Below are positions 1 through 10,508 of a stretch of DNA of 64,000 nt, one piece after another. The translations under genes were made by a program, and so were the position numbers. This stretch comes from Antilocapra americana (Eukaryota; Chordata; Mammalia; Artiodactyla; Antilocapridae), in contig ML661885.1 in the NCBI GenBank assembly GCA_007570785.1, forward strand, positions 34,431,714 through 34,495,713, written 5' to 3'. Below the pieces are notes generated by a model. The model was not told the origin of the DNA. It made no database searches and saw only the letters and a list, made by a program, of their open reading frames with translations. Every line of letters starts with the position of its first letter. The first letter of the stretch is position 1.

Positions 1-1563
1 AAAAAAGATCTTCATGACCCAGATAATCATGATGGTGTGATCACTCACCTAGAGCCAGACATCCTGGAATGTGAAGTCAAGTGGGCCTCAGGACGCATCA
101 CTATGAACAAAGCTAGTGGAGGTGATGGAATTCCAGTTGAGCTACTTCAAATCCTCAAAGATGACACTATGAAAGTGCTGCACTCAATATGCCAGCAAAT
201 ATGGAAAACTCAGCAGGGGCCACAGGACTGCAAAAGGTCAGTTTTCATTCCAAGTCCAAAGAAAGGCAATGCCAAAGAATGTTCGAACTACTGCATAATT
301 GCATTCACCTCACATGTGATACTCAAAATTCTCCAAGCCAGGCCTTAACAGTACATAAATCATGAATTTCCAGATGTTCAAGCTGGATTTAGAAAAAGCA
401 GAGGAACCAGAGATCAAATTCCCAACATCTGCGGGATCATTGAAAAAGCAAGAGAGTTCCAGAAAAACATCTGCTTTATTGACTATGCCAAAGCCTGTGT
501 CTGTGTACAGCACAACAAACTGTAGAAAATTCTTCAAGAGATGGGAATACCAGACCACCCGACCTGCCTCCTGAGAAATCTGTATGGAGGTCAGTAAGCA
601 ACAGTTAGAACTGGACATGGAACAACAGATTGGTTCCAAATAGGGAAAGGAGTATGTCAAGGCTGTATATTGTCACCCTGTTTATTTAACTTATATGCAG
701 AGTACATCATGAGAAACGCTGGGCTGGAAGAAGCACAAGCTGGAATCAAGATTGCCAGGAGAAATATCAATAACCTCACATATGCAGATGACACCCCCCT
801 GATGGCAGAAAGTGAAGAAGAACTAAAGAGCCTCTTGATGAAAGTGAAAGAGGAGAGTGCAAAAGTTGGCTTAAAACTCAACATTCAGAAAACTACAGCC
901 ATGGCATCTGGTCCCATCACTTCATGACAAATAGATGAGGAAACAATGGGAAAAGTGAGAGACTTTATTTTTGGGGGGCTTGGAAATCACTGCACATGGT
1001 GACTGCAGCCATGAAATTAAAAGACGCTTGCTCCTTGGAAGAAAAGTTATGACCAACCTCAACAGCATATTAAAAAGCAGAGACATTACTTTGCCAACAG
1101 TGGTCCGTCTAGTCAAAGCTATGGTTTTTCCAGTAGTCATGTATGGATGTGAAAGTTGGAGTATAAAAAAAGCTGAGTGCCAAAGAATTGATGCTTTTGA
1201 ACTGTGGTGTTGGAGAAGACTCTTGAGAGTCCCTTGGACTGCAAGGAGATCCAACCAGTCCATCCTAAAGGAAATCAGTCCTGAATATTCATTGGAAGGA
1301 CTGATGCTGAAGCTGAAACTGCAATACTTTGGCCACCTGATGCGAAGAATTGACTCAGTGGAAAAGACTCGGATGCTGGGAAAGATTGAAGGCAGAGGAG
1401 GAGATGACAGGGGATGAGATGGTTGGATGGCATCACCGACTCAATGGACATCAATCTGAGTAAATTCCAGGAGTTGGCAATGGACAGGGAGGCCTGGCAT
1501 GCTGCAATCCATGGGGTTGCAAAGAATCGGACGTGAGTAAGCAGTTGAACTAAACTGAACTGA
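1..1563 (+). mobile_element. BovB (RTE-clade LINE), 3' half with broken reverse transcriptase
   Basis: This is a 5'-incomplete BovB retrotransposon that continues beyond the left edge of the window. BovB moves by target-primed reverse transcription. Its single large protein has an endonuclease followed by a reverse transcriptase; only the reverse transcriptase and C-terminal part are present. Frame 1 from 37 carries the RT fingers (KASGGDGIP), the motif A region near 470-500 (FIDYAKA, where the expected following Phe-Asp reads Cys-Val) and the intact motif C YADD near 781-792. The C-terminal region with MYGCESW and ELWCWRRLLRVPW continues in frame 2 from 971. The copy is dead: in-frame stops lie at 346-348, 523-525, 595-597 and 925-927, a one-base frameshift lies near 970-980, and three codons are missing near 315. 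It ends in an ACTGAACTGAA tail near 1550-1563. Identity is very secure. Confidence 0.95.
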
Positions 1564-1734
1564 ATGTTCTTGCTCACAGCCTGGGTTTTTCAGGCTCCTC
1601 AGATTATTATATAAATTTGAGAAAATGAAAATAGGAATTCTTGAGTTTTACTTTAATGTAGTTTAGCCATCATATCAGTCAAATTTTTTCATAATCACCT
1701 CTTTGTTTGTTGTGTTTGTTTTCAAAAATAACAT

Positions 1735-2270
1735 GGCACTTGCAACGACAGAGGTGGACCTTGGGGGCATTATGATAAGTGAAATAAATCAGATGGAGAA
1801 GGACAAGCACTAGATGATCTCACTTATGTGTGAAATATAATAAAAGAAAATAAAAAATAGAATGTGGTAGATTAAAATTCTTAGGTGCAAAATTCTCATT
1901 TTGCATATGTGTTCAATGCAAAATGTGATACTAAATAAACATGGCTTTTTTCTTTTAATATAAGATACCATATGGTGACTATAGTCAGCAGTACTGTATT
2001 GTAAACTTGATTCTTTCTAAGAGGGTAGATCTTACGTGTGAAAGAAAGAGGGAGAGAGAGAAAAATAGAAGGAAGGAGGGAGGGAGGAAGGGAGGAGGTG
2101 GAGATGTGAGGTGAAGCCTATATTAATTAGCTTGACTGTGTTGATAATTTGACAAAGCATACATGTATGAAAACATCCATATATCAAAACATCAAGTTCG
2201 TAACCTTAAATTAACACAATTCTTATTTGTTCATTATATTATACCTCAATAAAGCTTTAAAAAAAAGCCA
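1735..2270 (+). mobile_element. Old L1 LINE, 3' UTR remnant
   Basis: The stretch resembles the end of a mammalian L1. A block at 1755-1830 is related to the L1 segment reading 'aagtgaaataaatcag...ctcacttatgtgtg'. Around 1976-2035 follows 'ggtgactatagtcagcagtactgtattgta...gtagatctta'. It ends at 2247-2270 with 'tacctcaataaagcttt' and a short A tract. A purine-rich expansion (2035-2100) sits inside it. No coding frame survives. The order of blocks fits the plus strand. The subfamily cannot be fixed by eye. Confidence 0.7.
2035..2100. repeat. Purine-only low-complexity tract (GGGA/GGAA-like)
   Basis: Almost pure A/G on the plus strand with GGAAGGAGGGAGGGAGG-type runs, lying inside an L1 3' UTR. 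It is a likely length polymorphism. Confidence 0.85.
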
Positions 2271-2409
2271 TGTTTCTAAACAACTAGATTCATAATGAAA
2301 AAAAAACCTCTATAACAAAATGTTAATGCTACTTTAATAATATCTTATGTATTATAATATATGGCATCACCAAAATTTTGACATGCTGGTGTTTATTTTA
2401 AGGTATGTT

Positions 2410-2722
2410 TAGTGAAAGCAGAAGTCACTCAGTTGTTTCCAGCTGTTTTCGACCCCATGGATATAGTCCATGGAATTCTCCAGGCCAGAATACTGGAATG
2501 AGTAGCCTTTCTCATCTCCACAGGATCTTCCCAATCCAGGGATCAAACCCAGGTCTCCATACTGCAGGCGGATTCTTTACAAGCTGAGCCACAAGGGAAG
2601 CCCAAGAATACTCAAGTGGGTAGCATTTCCCTTCTCCAGCAGACCTTCCAAACCCAGGAATAGAATTGAGGTCTTCTCCACTGCAGGTGGATTCTTTACC
2701 AACTGATCTATCAGGGAAGCCC
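2410..2722 (-). mobile_element. Dimeric tRNA-derived Bov-tA SINE
   Basis: Read on the minus strand, a tRNA-Glu-like unit of about 119 bases (2722 down to 2604) starts with 'gggcttccctgat' and is cut short at 'gagtattctt'. It is followed directly by a full Bov-tA (2603 down to about 2410) with its own 'gggcttcccttgtggctcag' head, a B-box-like 'gggtttgatccc', and the Bov-A body. Two tRNA heads in one element make this a dimer. A second copy with the same junction lies at 62110-62343. Confidence 0.85.
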
Positions 2723-3164
2723 ATTACTCTATAATAACTCTTTAAACATATTAAAAGTGCACACTTTAAAAAACTGACAAAATACCTATAACACATACAC
2801 ACACACAAAATAAAATTCCTGTCTTTTCCAATCCAAAAACCATTCCCCAAAGGATCAGTTTTTAATTTTTCAAGTTATTTCCTCAAGTATTTACTCCAGT
2901 TTTTAAAAATGAAATACTAGCCTTAGAGTTATCATCCTCTCTTTACTCAAATTGATAAATAGTATTTACATTATTATGATGATTATGTAAACATTGTTCA
3001 GTGCCTCTTAGTGGTGTGCAATTACTCTTTTTTTTCACATTTTCTTATTTTCCTTCATTTTGTGTGTGTGTGTGTTACATGTAAGGCTGCTGGTTACAGT
3101 GATAGTCCCAGTGAAGTATGTTTCTCTTTTCCTTGACCTTTACAATGTCATTTAGTTACCTCTC
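2723..3164. other. Unrecognised AT-rich spacer
   Basis: No gene or clear repeat is visible apart from a short (TG)7 run at 3061-3074. Confidence 0.5.
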
Positions 3165-3500
3165 CCATTAAAAAGCAAAGTCTGCTTCCCTGCCTCTTAA
3201 ATCTGGGCCGGACTTTGTGTTTTTTGATCAAAGGAATGTAAAAGAAATGATATTGTTCTACTTCCTAGATAAAGTCCTAAAAGAGGACTTCTTTGAAACT
3301 TCTGCTTTTACTCCCTGGGAACCATGAGAAAACACAATGTAAAATAGCCCAGATAAAAGACCACAAAGAGAGAGAGTCCAAACTATTCCAGCTGCCCAAA
3401 TCCTTAGAAGACTTCACAGCTGACTGCAAAGACATAATAAGTAAGATCATGTACAACCAACAGCACTGCCCCTGAATCATGAGAAGTAACTATCAGTTGT
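3165..3500 (+). mobile_element. Probable old LTR fragment, family unresolved
   Basis: The block containing 'aaatctgggccggactttgtg', then 'aatgtaaaagaaatgatattgtt', then 'ttctgcttttactccctgggaacc', resembles a common mammalian LTR type in the same block order. No coding frame is involved. The family and exact ends cannot be set by eye; it could be another old interspersed repeat. Confidence 0.4.
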
Positions 3501-5622
3501 TCCTTCTTGTGCATTGTTCAGTCCACAGAAATGGACACAGAACCAAACAGAATGGCCTTGTAATATGGAATCCCAAGGAGAAAAAGTAGGAGTGGAGATA
3601 TATGACTCGTGGCCTTTTCATAATTCAACAGATGTAAACCATTTTACATGGTTATACAGATACACACATATGTATATAGTTATACATACAGATACAGACA
3701 TTGTGTAAGAAATCAAAATGGTTTCCTATGGTGGCAGAAGAAATGAAGTGTGGCATAGGGATCAAAGGAAATCAAAGAATTGGGAATTTGATCAGGCAAA
3801 GGCCAAGGACGATAATGGTCATGAAACGAGTAGTATGATGAACTCAGTCCTCTGCCTTTGAAGTACACTCTCCCCTTCAAAACCTCCCACTTCTACCACT
3901 CACCATACTCAGACTCATGAAATCCAAAACTCTTTAGTGATGCCCCAGCCACTGATATAATTTTACAGCTCCCTAGACTATGCTAAAATGATAGACAATG
4001 GTTGATAACCATTAATCTGGTATAGAAAGGTTACTTTCTAAATTATTTTTTATTTATTAACTTACCCTCTTTGTTTTTCTGGACTGCTCCTGGAATCTTC
4101 TACCTCCAATCTGTTCTTATCTGTAGATTTATAATCCATGTTGGGATTACATGTTGTTACTTTCCTGTCATTTACCCTGTTTCTTATAGTCAGCATTTTA
4201 CCTTAATTGGCTTACTAACTTTTGAAGTACATTATTCAGTAATTTTGTAATAAAACATGCATAAGTGATTTTTTAATGTGTTTAATCTAGTGCATCACCT
4301 TAGCTTAATTTAATTAACTAAATATATACAAATATTAGCATTCTTATATACAGTACAAGAATCTATATTTAAAAACAAAGAATAAATATAATACTTAAAA
4401 GCATCTAGAACATTATGCATGAGATTTTGTATGATTCAGGAAATAATTTTAGTGGTTATATTAATAATTCTAAAAACATTTCCAATGACGCCCTCTTTAC
4501 CTCACAGAGACATATGACAAATAGTTGTTTACTAATCCCTTTTCTTATAAAAATCTAAAGATGCAGCTATTTAAGAATAAACATTTGTAAATTATATGTT
4601 ATAGGAATCAGCTCATGTAAATTTGAATTTTCATAAGAATACATCAATCAGTAAGATGACACAGGGCAACTGTGGATATAAGTTATAAACTAAGTGTTCT
4701 AATACTCACAGATTGCCAAGCAAAACAGTACATTTACATAATATTTATGCTTAAACCCACTGCCTTTAAAACTTCTGTACCTATGTACCTAATTCAGAAC
4801 CCAAAGAGAAAAAAGAAGAGAAAATATATACTCACGTTTCTCTTCACTTCTAAAAGTAAATCTAATTCTGTTATTTCTCTAGGGTGAGAGAGGAATTTAG
4901 AGGTACACAAATGTCCAGAATGAAATTAGAAAATATAATCTAGCCTTGATTGTTTATAAATCTGGAAATCCTTAAGAAATTTGCTATAGGACCATTCTTG
5001 GGAATTTAGGCAAATAGATTTGTTTTTGAGGTGGAAACGGTAAAATTACATTTGCCAACCTATTTCCCCATCTCTTTGACATCCTATTAGGACTCTCTGC
5101 AATGCACTTCCAACAACCTCCTTGAAAAGAATTCCCCAAAGTCTCCTTTCATCCACAAATCCCTCCCTAACAATCCCTGCCTCGGTACGGTCCCAACTGT
5201 TTTTAGACGACAGTCATAAAATGAGGAACAAAGTATAAATGACCAAAAGTGTTAAGCACCCTCTTTAGACGAAACCATGTTGCTAGTTGATGCTGTAAGA
5301 GTCATAGCTTTTCCTTGACCTGTGGTTTTTATGCAGGCTCCATAGTTTATCTAAGTCTAGTTTAATCACTCAGAGCATATAAGCTTCTCATAGAAGAGCA
5401 TTTTTTTCCATTCTTATACTTCTAAACTTGATTTTACATGCTCAAGAGTTTGACCTTCTGCCTTTTATAAATTCCAATATTTATTACTATCTTAAAAGAA
5501 CTCTAGAGAACATTTTGATTAAAGACTCTAATGGTAAAATCATCTTTTATAATCCTGAAATTTTATGTTTTTATAAAGACATGTATATTATATATACACA
5601 CATGCATGCATTTGCATACATA

Positions 5623-5624
<2 letters not shown>
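3501..5624. other. Unrecognised AT-rich DNA
   Basis: No supported gene, RNA or repeat family. The open frames here are short and lack recognisable motifs. Confidence 0.5.

Positions 5625-5669
<45 letters not shown>
5625..5669. repeat. (TG)n microsatellite
   Basis: About 22 uninterrupted TG dinucleotides, preceded by an 'acacatgcatgcatttgcatacat' stretch of alternating purine and pyrimidine. The length and purity suggest a polymorphic marker. Confidence 0.97.
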
Positions 5670-5670
<1 letters not shown>

Positions 5671-6739
5671 GGAAGGGCTGATGACAATTTCAGTGAAGCA
5701 CATGACGTCATTTATTTAGTGATTCACTCACTAGGTAGACTAATTTCCATGCAGATGGAAAAAGACAAAGAAAAGTCAAGGCAAAGAAGAGACTAAGAAA
5801 GAGAAGTCACGAATAGAGGTGAATTATCAGAGGTAGTAACAACGGAAATGTCCTACTTCATTGTTCCATAATTTTTCTACTTTCTCTAACCACCCAGAAA
5901 CAACAAAAGCACTAAAACAGAGTTTCTAAAACTTTGTGCTTGTTTTAGAAACGTTACTGCATTTCCCTCTTATATACTTTTCACAAGGGGTACAACATGA
6001 TTACTTCAAACTTATTCACAGAATTTAAAACAATAAAATTAAAAAAAAAAAACGCACACTGTAGTTTTGCTCTCTGCCTCTCCAGCCTTGTTCCTTCTTG
6101 TAGTATTCACCCTAGATTTATGTTTGTGAATCCAAATAGTCAAGGCTATAGGTAACCTAAGCCTGAACCCATCGACATAGCCTGTTACTTCGGTTACTTT
6201 GATGACTGGATTCCAGACGGGCACCTCAATGAGAGGTAGCACAAGGAGATGTAATTTTCCGGCAAATGCTGTGAAAGAGGTTTCTCTTTCCTACTGACAT
6301 GCAGTCTGGGAGCATGTGAGGAGATGATTCATTCACCTTTCCCCTGCGGTAGGAAAATTCCAGAGCTTCTGGGGACATACTAATGAGCCTCAGATTAAAA
6401 CTAAAACAGAGACAGGAAGGACTGATAAATGAAGAGAAACTTGAGCCTAATAACATTTGAGCTTCTCCTCCATGTTGGTCGCCATCCTTCTGAATGTTTC
6501 TGATACTGATAAATGATTTTGAACCGGTGAAGTCTCTTTTGCTCTTTTCTGTCACTTACAATCTAAGGACACAATCCTTGGTTAGAACAGATAGGATGTT
6601 TTCTCAAGATACTGCTCCCAGGAAATTTCTCAGCAAAATGTTTCCATGGTCAAATACAGTTGGGGAATTCTGAATGTAATACTTTATTTTACTTCAGGAA
6701 AATGATATTTTAACACCAGTCCCTTGTTAAAATCCATTG
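5670..6739. other. Unrecognised spacer
   Basis: No gene or repeat is supported. It contains short A-rich runs (for example 6029-6050). Confidence 0.5.
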
Positions 6740-6922
6740 CACTTGAAAATCTTGTATATAGCTTCTAAGATTCTGCATGAATTTAAGTTCACTGTTTATT
6801 CTCCTTCTTCATGGCCTCTTGTCTACTGTCCCCTAGCCCTGCTGCTCTTTTCTTCCTCCAATTTAGCAAACTCTCTCCTACCTCAAGGCTTTGTCTTTGC
6901 TGTTCACTCTATAATGGAATTG
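6740..6922 (+). mobile_element. L2 LINE fragment, 5' part of a split copy
   Basis: Blocks such as 'ctctcctacctcaaggctttgtctttgctgttcactct' correspond in order to the L2 3' region. The copy resumes after the Bov-tA at 6923-7130. Confidence 0.7.
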
Positions 6923-7130
6923 GGGCTTCCCTGGTGGCTCAAATGGTGAAGAATCTGCCTGCAATGCAGGAGACGGGGCCCCGCCCCTGGGTTAAGGAGA
7001 TCCCATGGAGAAGAGAATGGCTACCCACTCCAGTATTCTTACCTGGAGAATCTCATGGACAGAGGAGTCTGGCAAGCTGCAGTTCATGGAGCTGCAAAGA
7101 GTCAGACATGACTGAGCACATAACACTTTC
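6923..7130 (+). mobile_element. Bov-tA SINE inserted in L2
   Basis: A full-length tRNA-Glu-derived head 'gggcttccctggtggctcaaatgg' is followed by the Bov-A body 'cccactccagtattctt' and the terminal 'gactgagcacataacactttc'. The B-box region is damaged (GC-rich 'ggggccccgcccctggg'). The flanks 'tctataatggaatt' and 'tctacatggaat' look like an imperfect target-site duplication. Confidence 0.93.
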
Positions 7131-7475
7131 ATTTCATTTTCTACATGGAATGCCCTTTTTATCTGGCTAATTCTACTTCTTTTAGCTTCAGCTTAAATCT
7201 CACTTCTTACCAGAGTTCTTCCCTAAATCCATCCTCCAGTTAAACTGGTACCTCTTGTTCATTCTTATAGCATTTTATTCTTTCCCTTTATAGCCCCATA
7301 CAATTTAAATGTTTATGCAATCTAAATATTTACATCATTGTTTAATCTCTCCCTTCCTATTATTTCAAAAACCCTGTGAGGACAGAAACCATATCTGATT
7401 TGTTGACGTTTGTTTGAGCAAAATATGGTGCTGTTCCTGGCACACAGTAGGGATTGGATAAATATTTATTGCCTG
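7131..7475 (+). mobile_element. L2 LINE fragment, 3' part of a split copy
   Basis: It continues the L2 from 6922 with 'aatgccctttttatctggctaattctac', 'ttcagcttaaatctcac', 'tgtgaggacagaaacc' and the 3' end 'cctggcacacagtaggg...taaatatttattg'. Confidence 0.75.
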
Positions 7476-7868
7476 ATTTCTATCTAGAGGCATGTGACAT
7501 TGTAACATACTATACAAAATTTCAATAATGAATCATGTTTAAATTTTTTTAATCCAGAATTTCCCAAATTTATTTAAAAACTGAACTTTTCTTGAGTGAT
7601 TAACATGAATGAAATTCCTGGATACTCATTCTATAGCTCACATTTTAAGAAAACACTTTTTACATTGTTTAGGTCATTTATCCTTTCAATGCACAAGACT
7701 AAAAGCCTAGACATATAATTTTATGAGTACTGGACAGTTCTAAGCTTCAGAAGTTCAAATGAGGTAGAGCCACAAGGGTATTTGAGGACATTAACCCTGA
7801 TTATTTTAGGGAGCAGTGTAGAGCACGCCTATGTTCCTTTTTCTATGCTGTTTTTCATGGTGGAAGAT
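7476..7868. other. Unrecognised spacer
   Basis: Nothing supported. Confidence 0.5.
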
Positions 7869-8068
7869 GGGCTTTCCAGGTACCTGCCAGTGCAGGAGAC
7901 ACAAGAGACATGGGTTTGATCTCTGGATTGGAAAGGTCAACTGGAGTAGGAAATTGAAACCCACTCCAGTTTTCTTGCCTGAAAAATTCCATGGACAGAA
8001 GAGCCTAAAGGGCTGCAGTTTATGGGGTCGCAGAGAGTTGGACATGATGGAGCAACTGAGTGCACGCA
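7869..8068 (+). mobile_element. Bov-tA SINE, head internally deleted
   Basis: The head 'gggctttccagg' jumps straight to 'tacctgccagtgcaggaga', so the A-box half of the tRNA part has lost roughly 20 bases. The body 'cccactccagttttcttgcctg' and end 'gttggacatgatggagcaactgag' follow. A short (CA)n run (8066-8080) serves as tail. Confidence 0.9.
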
Positions 8069-8080
8069 CACACACACACC

Positions 8081-9390
8081 TTAAAAATCATCAGTTGAGG
8101 ATCTGTGTGATACTAGACTGTAAAGAATTAGTGTGTACTCCCTTAAAGAAAATACTAATCATTGTGCATTGAATTATATTGTTCTAGTTTCTATTTTAGG
8201 CATCCTTTAAGTTAGATAATGACAGTCAAATACATGGTTAGGAGGATTAAATACTACCCCCAGGGCGTGTTCTAAAGTTCATATGAAAATAATTTTAAAT
8301 CCCAATAAATGGTGATGACTTTAGCAATGTCCTTATTTACATTTGAAATGTATATTTTACCAGTACAGAAAATTCCATATAAATGTCTTTTTGAAAAAAG
8401 TCTCCAAAGAACATTGAAAGCTGGCACTTGCATTGCTTTCCCTACAGAATTTTGAGCTTGACTTTATAACTGCATTCTGCCAAAACCAGATGAGACAAGT
8501 CCAGGAATAATTCAAATGACCACACACGTCAACAATCCAATCTTCAAGCCCAGGTTCCTAACTCCAGGGCAGGGGTGCAGAAAGCATTGAAAATGTCCAT
8601 TACACTAAGCAGGTGTGAAGTGAACTATTATTTGGTCAACCAGCTGGAATCTTGCCCCTAGTGTAGATTTCTTTCGAAAGCCACAAGCTCCTCACTAACC
8701 ACATACATGCATAACTTGCTTTAAGAAAGGTTGGGAAAATGTCATGGGCTGAACCTGACACTCGTCTCTGACCATCTAGATCTACTTCACTGTAAGCCAG
8801 TGGATTTCAAACCAAGATTTACCAAGAAATGTTACAGTTTTCTAATTATGTTTTGCCCAGAACCATCTGTGATGGCTTTTTCGATAGGTTCAAGTCCATT
8901 TTCAACAGCTGTAAGATGTAAGAGGTTTTCTCTCCTTCTCGCCCCCACACTGGAACACAAAACACACCCATTACCCTTCTTGAACATGCACTTAGAAAGC
9001 TTGGATAACAAAAGAGAGCCCCTTTTTACCACACCTGAGAGCAAGATAGGAGACAGAGGGTCTCTTTGATTAAATAGCACACAGGTATCCTGTAAGAGAC
9101 AGTCCTTGGCTAGGCCGAGATTTGTTCACCTTGTAGAGATAATGACATTGAGATCACACCAGTACAAGTTTTTCTAATTGGTGTCTCTCAATTTCCTGAA
9201 ACCCCCCAGGATTTGAAGCCTTTCTTGTTTCATCCAGAAACAATTGGGACTACATGGCAGGTATCCTCTATCAAAGGAGAAAGAGAAGGGGTAGGCTGTA
9301 GGAAGAGGGAGGAGCTGGTGTGTGAAAGTGGGCCTAGAAGGCCAGTGGTGAGCAGTGGAGAAAGAAGAACCCTCAGGAGTAATAGGCTCC
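8081..9390. other. Unrecognised spacer
   Basis: About 1.3 kb of unrecognised sequence with no repeat signature. Two overlapping open frames (8731-9069 plus, 8832-9080 minus) have no recognisable domain. Confidence 0.5.
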
Positions 9391-9862
9391 ATTTTTTAGT
9401 TTTTTAAGGAACCTCCATACTTTTCTCCACAGTGACTGTATCAATTTACATTTCTACCAGCTGTTCAAGAAGATTCCCTTTTTGCCACATCCTCTCCAGC
9501 ATTTGTTATTTGTAGACTTTTTCATGATGGCCATGCTAACTTGTGTAAGGTGATACCTCATTGTAGTTTTGATTTGCATTTCTCTGATAATTAGTGATGT
9601 TGAACATCTTTTCACATGTTAGTTGGCCATCTGTATGTCTATTTAGGTCTTCCTCCCATTTTTTCATTGGGTTGTTTGGGGTTTCTCTGATACTCAGCTG
9701 TATGAGCTGTTTGTATAATTTGGAGATTAATCATTTGTCCACTGCTTCTTTCGCAAATATTTTCTCCCATTCTGAGGGTTGTCTTTTCATCTTTTTTATG
9801 GTTTTATTTGCTGTGCAAAAGCTTTTAAGTTTAATTAGTTCCCATTCGTTTATTTTTGTTTT
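9391..9862 (-). mobile_element. L1 ORF2 3' region, inverted half of an L1 insertion
   Basis: On the minus strand this reads as L1 ORF2: '...caacccatgaaaaaatgggaggaagacctaaa' style blocks, then 'caaatgctggagaggatgtgg' and 'ctgtggagaaaagtatggaggttcc' near 9410. Its element-downstream end is exactly where the plus-strand half at 9863 begins, so the two belong to one insertion. Confidence 0.88.
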
Positions 9863-10508
9863 ACTACTATATGACCAAGCAATCCCACTCCTGGGTGTAC
9901 ACCCTAAGAAAACCATAATTCAAAAAGACACATGTACTCCAGTGTTCACTGCAGCACTATTTATAATAGCCAGGACATAGAAGCAACCCAAACATCCATC
10001 AACAGATGAGTGAAGAAGATGTGATACATAAGTACAATGGAATATTACTCAGCCATAAAAAGGAATGAAATTGGGTATTTATAGTGATGTGGATGGACCT
10101 GGAGTCTGTCATACAGAGTAAAGTTAAGTCAGAAAGAGAACACATAAACATAGTATATTAATGCATATATATCGATCTAGAAAAAGGGTACAGATGAACC
10201 TATTTACAGTGCAGAAATAGAAACACAGACGTTGGGAATAGACGTGTGGACACAGGGTGGAGGAGGGTAGGATAAACTGAGAGAGCAGCATTGACATATA
10301 TCCACTGCCATGTGTAAAATAGTGAGCTAGCGGGAAGCTGCTTTATAGCATAGGAAGCTCAACTCTGCTCTGTGATGACTTGGGATGTGGAGGGGGACGG
10401 GGGGCTCATGAGGGAGGGGATATATGTAGACATATGCCTGTCTCACTTCGTTGTACAGCAGAAACTGACACAACGTTGTAAAGCAGTTGTCCTCCAATTA
10501 AAAAATTA
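9863..10508 (+). mobile_element. L1 ORF2 end and 3' UTR, direct half of a 5'-inverted L1
   Basis: It starts at 'ctactatatgaccaagcaatcccactcctgggtg' and runs through 'ggaatattactcagccataaaaagg', 'gatggacctggagtctgtcatacag', the ruminant L1 3' UTR 'gctgctttatagcataggaagctc' and the end 'acagcagaaactgacacaac...cctccaattaaaaaatta'. The ORF2 part is not open. Confidence 0.92.

Noticed and set aside
971..1417. 148-codon frame with convincing protein similarity
   Set aside because: It is the C-terminal part of BovB reverse transcriptase, separated from the catalytic part by a stop and a frameshift, so not a host gene.
5531..5796. Overlapping frames with a Cys-Val repeat peptide
   Set aside because: Produced by translation of the (TG)n microsatellite.
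6923..7130. tRNA gene-like sequences, here and in other SINE heads
   Set aside because: They are tRNA-Glu-derived SINE heads with damaged arms embedded in Bov-A bodies, not functional tRNA genes.
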